Shown one piece after another: positions 62,427-64,000 of a stretch of DNA of 64,000 nucleotides. The stretch covers positions 12,896 through 76,895 of the forward strand of contig JBGANQ010000037.1 of the NCBI GenBank assembly GCA_044222245.1, read 5' to 3'. The position numbers and the translations under genes are program-made. The notes beneath the pieces were generated by a model. It had not been told where the DNA came from. It saw nothing but the letters and a program-made list of their open reading frames with translations, and did not search any database. Position 1 is the stretch's first letter. The number at the start of each line of letters is the position of its first letter. Origin of the DNA: CALFML01 sp044222245 (lineage in GTDB: Bacteria > Myxococcota_A > Polyangia > Palsa-1104 > JAEUJZ01).

Positions 62427-64000
62427 CTACTTCTGGGCGCGCAGCAGCGCTCCGGCGGCGCCCGCCCCCCACAGGTCGGTCGGCAGCGCCGCCCACACGC
62501 CAAAGAGGCTGTTGCGGGTGCCGCTCTCCGCGGCAGTCCACGCCTTGCCGTCATAGATGAGCAGCGTCCCCTGATCGCCCACCGACCAGGCGTTATTGGC
62601 GCTCAGACCCCAGACCGTGTTCAGCCGCTGTCCGGTCCGGCTGGCGGTCTGCGACCAGGCGGTGCCGTCCCAGCGCATCTGGATGCCGCCGTCGCCGACC
62701 GCCCAGGCGTCCTGCGAGCCAGTCCCCCACACCGAGCGCATCACCGTCGGCATCGCGTACTGGCTGAGGATCTGGTTGCCGGCGTTGTTGACGATGTTGC
62801 CAGCGAAGCTGTCCCCCACGACCCAGACGTTGTTGGCGTTGCTGCCCCAGACCGCGTTCAGCGAAGCCAGGCCGCTTATCTTGAGCCGCCCTTCGGTCGG
62901 GCCGACGATCTGTATCGCGTGCGACTCCATCGCGACGTTGGTAAGCGCGGTGATCCAGACCGAGGTTGAGTCTGGGCCCCAGACGCCGGTGAGGGTAGTC
63001 GCGGCAGGATCGCTGATTGACTTGGTCGTCCAGCTGGTGCCATTCCAGCGCACGACCGTGCGCATATCGCCGACCGCCCACACATCCGACGGGCCGCTGC
63101 CCCACACCGAGTTGAGGTTGGCCGTCGCGCCGGTGGCGGTGGCGTTCCAGTTCGTGCCGTCGTAGTGCAGCGCCGTCCCGCCGTCCCCGACCGCCCAGAT
63201 GTCGGAGGCGCTGAAGCCGTACATGCTGCGCAGGGTGAAGGCCTTGCCGCCGGTCACCGTGGTCCACTTGTTGGCGGCGAAGCTCAGCAGGGTGCCGCCG
63301 TCGCCGGCGACCCAGATCGGGCTGCCGCTGGCGCTGCGCACCGCGTTGAGGCCGAGGGTCGTGCCGCTGCCCACCGGATCGCTGGCCCAGGCGGCGCCGC
63401 TGGAGCGCAGGATGGTGCCGCCGGCGCCGACGGCGATGTACTGCCCGGCGCTCGGCGAAAAGACGCTGTTGAGGGTCTGCCCGGCCGGCGTGTTGGTGGT
63501 GGCCCAGGTGACCCCGGTGAGCTTTTGGATGACGCCACCGCCGTCGCCGACCGCGTAGACCTGCGCGGCATCGCCGCCGACCCCGTAGAGGTTGGCGGTC
63601 GTCCCGCTGCTCTGGGTCGTCCAGCTGGTCCCGTCGAACTTGACGATGGTGCCGGCGGCGCCCACGGCGTACACGGCGGTGGAGCTCTGCGCCCAGACGC
63701 CGTACAGCGTAGCCGTCACCGCCGGCGCCGGCGAGGCGGCGGCCCAGGTCTTGGTGGTCGTCAGATAGCGCAGCACCGTGCCCATCTGACCCACCGCCCA
63801 CAGGCCGCTGCTGTCGCCCCACACCGAGTAAAGCGCCTGCGTGGTCCCGCTGGTCGCCGGCAGCCAGGTCTGGCCATCATAGTGCACAGAGTACCCACCG
63901 AGAGAAACTGTCCACCAAACGATCCGCAGCGGGGCGAAGTGCTTGCAAAACAAGGCTTTCGGTGCGGATCGATTGGCGCCGGGTGGAGCGCTGCGCCCCG
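62427..64000 (-). CDS. W/G-rich beta-propeller-like repeat protein (partial; start off the right edge)
   Basis: At least 508 codons, open to the window edge without a start. About eleven repeats of roughly 40-45 residues share the pattern LxxVWGxxxxxxWAVGxxGxxxxYDGxxW (for example LNSVWGSGPSDVWAVGDMRT, LRSMYGFSASDIWAVGDGGT). This is the BNR/Kelch-like or WD-type propeller pattern common in secreted myxobacterial proteins. No enzyme motif. The N-terminal signal sequence must lie beyond 64000. The window-internal TTG at 63953 is not a convincing start. Confidence 0.85.
   Translation of the reverse strand, partial: GRSAPPGANRSAPKALFCKHFAPLRIVWWTVSLGGYSVHYDGQTWLPATSGTTQALYSVWGDSSGLWAVGQMGTVLRYLTTTKTWAAASPAPAVTATLYGVWAQSSTAVYAVGAAGTIVKFDGTSWTTQSSGTTANLYGVGGDAAQVYAVGDGGGVIQKLTGVTWATTNTPAGQTLNSVFSPSAGQYIAVGAGGTILRSSGAAWASDPVGSGTTLGLNAVRSASGSPIWVAGDGGTLLSFAANKWTTVTGGKAFTLRSMYGFSASDIWAVGDGGTALHYDGTNWNATATGATANLNSVWGSGPSDVWAVGDMRTVVRWNGTSWTTKSISDPAATTLTGVWGPDSTSVWITALTNVAMESHAIQIVGPTEGRLKISGLASLNAVWGSNANNVWVVGDSFAGNIVNNAGNQILSQYAMPTVMRSVWGTGSQDAWAVGDGGIQMRWDGTAWSQTASRTGQRLNTVWGLSANNAWSVGDQGTLLIYDGKAWTAAESGTRNSLFGVWAALPTDLWGAGAAGALLRAQK

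Overview
The window is about 70% GC with a strongly GC-biased third codon position. It carries many lipoproteins, cysteine-rich lipoproteins with an NCGxCG-type motif, a large carboxypeptidase-regulatory/TonB receptor, a CHAD protein, a VWA lipoprotein, W/G-rich beta-propeller-like repeats and a family 1 encapsulin. This gene set fits a deltaproteobacterial-type bacterium, most likely Myxococcota (myxobacteria or relatives). That assignment is inference from gene content; there is no rRNA or other marker in the window. I see no tRNA, rRNA, CRISPR array, insertion sequence, prophage or integrase. The region reads as ordinary chromosome.

Layout. 1-2.6 kb: an N-6 DNA methylase overlapping a family 2 glycosyltransferase. 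2.8-5 kb: a Cys-rich lipoprotein behind a clear sigma70-type promoter, and a chalcone-isomerase-like protein. 5.4-7.5 kb: an overlapping CDP-alcohol phosphatidyltransferase/aminotransferase pair. 7.6-12.7 kb: glucokinase, CHAD protein, a steroid 5-alpha-reductase homologue and a 3beta-HSD/DFR-like SDR in one minus-strand run, next to a START-domain protein; this could be a small sterol/isoprenoid lipid locus. 12.7-19.8 kb: a degenerate sigma54-activator-like ATPase, an M14 carboxypeptidase, release factor 3, an ABC exporter pair and a lipoprotein. 19.8-28.8 kb: Ppx/GppA, a glycosyltransferase, a Ski2/Hel308-like helicase with eroded motifs, glutamate-cysteine ligase, a methyltransferase and a lipidated DsbA-like protein. 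29-38.7 kb: PilZ and CBM9 proteins, a TonB receptor with its partner lipoprotein, and an OmpR/EnvZ-type two-component pair. 39-48 kb: a porin beside a protein-lysine-methyltransferase-like enzyme, HemB, an RluA-type enzyme, a VWA lipoprotein and a methyltransferase-TPR protein. 48-56 kb: Aat, a radical SAM protein, a cold-shock protein with a textbook terminator, and a four-gene GldA/GldF/GldG/DUF4340 ABC operon with a near-consensus promoter. 56-64 kb: a lipoprotein, a biotinyl carrier coupled to an extremely acidic repeat protein, an encapsulin with its ferritin-like cargo, a VWA protein, a DUF2505 protein, an enoyl-CoA hydratase, and a beta-propeller-like repeat protein running off the right edge.

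The most notable system is the encapsulin nanocompartment at 58.1-59.6 kb. The cargo gene has an EncFtn-like helical domain. The expected encapsulation peptide (DGSWSVGWLKR) is present but lies in a different reading frame from that domain, and a 64-bp tetranucleotide repeat sits between cargo and shell. Other points of interest: a 254-residue homologue of steroid 5-alpha-reductase that keeps the catalytic and NADPH-binding residues; an (AT)5 tract that controls whether an upstream ATG is in frame with aat; the acidic-repeat/biotinyl gene pair; and an outer-membrane porin next to a PKMT-like methyltransferase. Several short tandem repeats lie at gene starts, gene ends or in coding sequence, so slippage may be a common way of generating variation in this genome.
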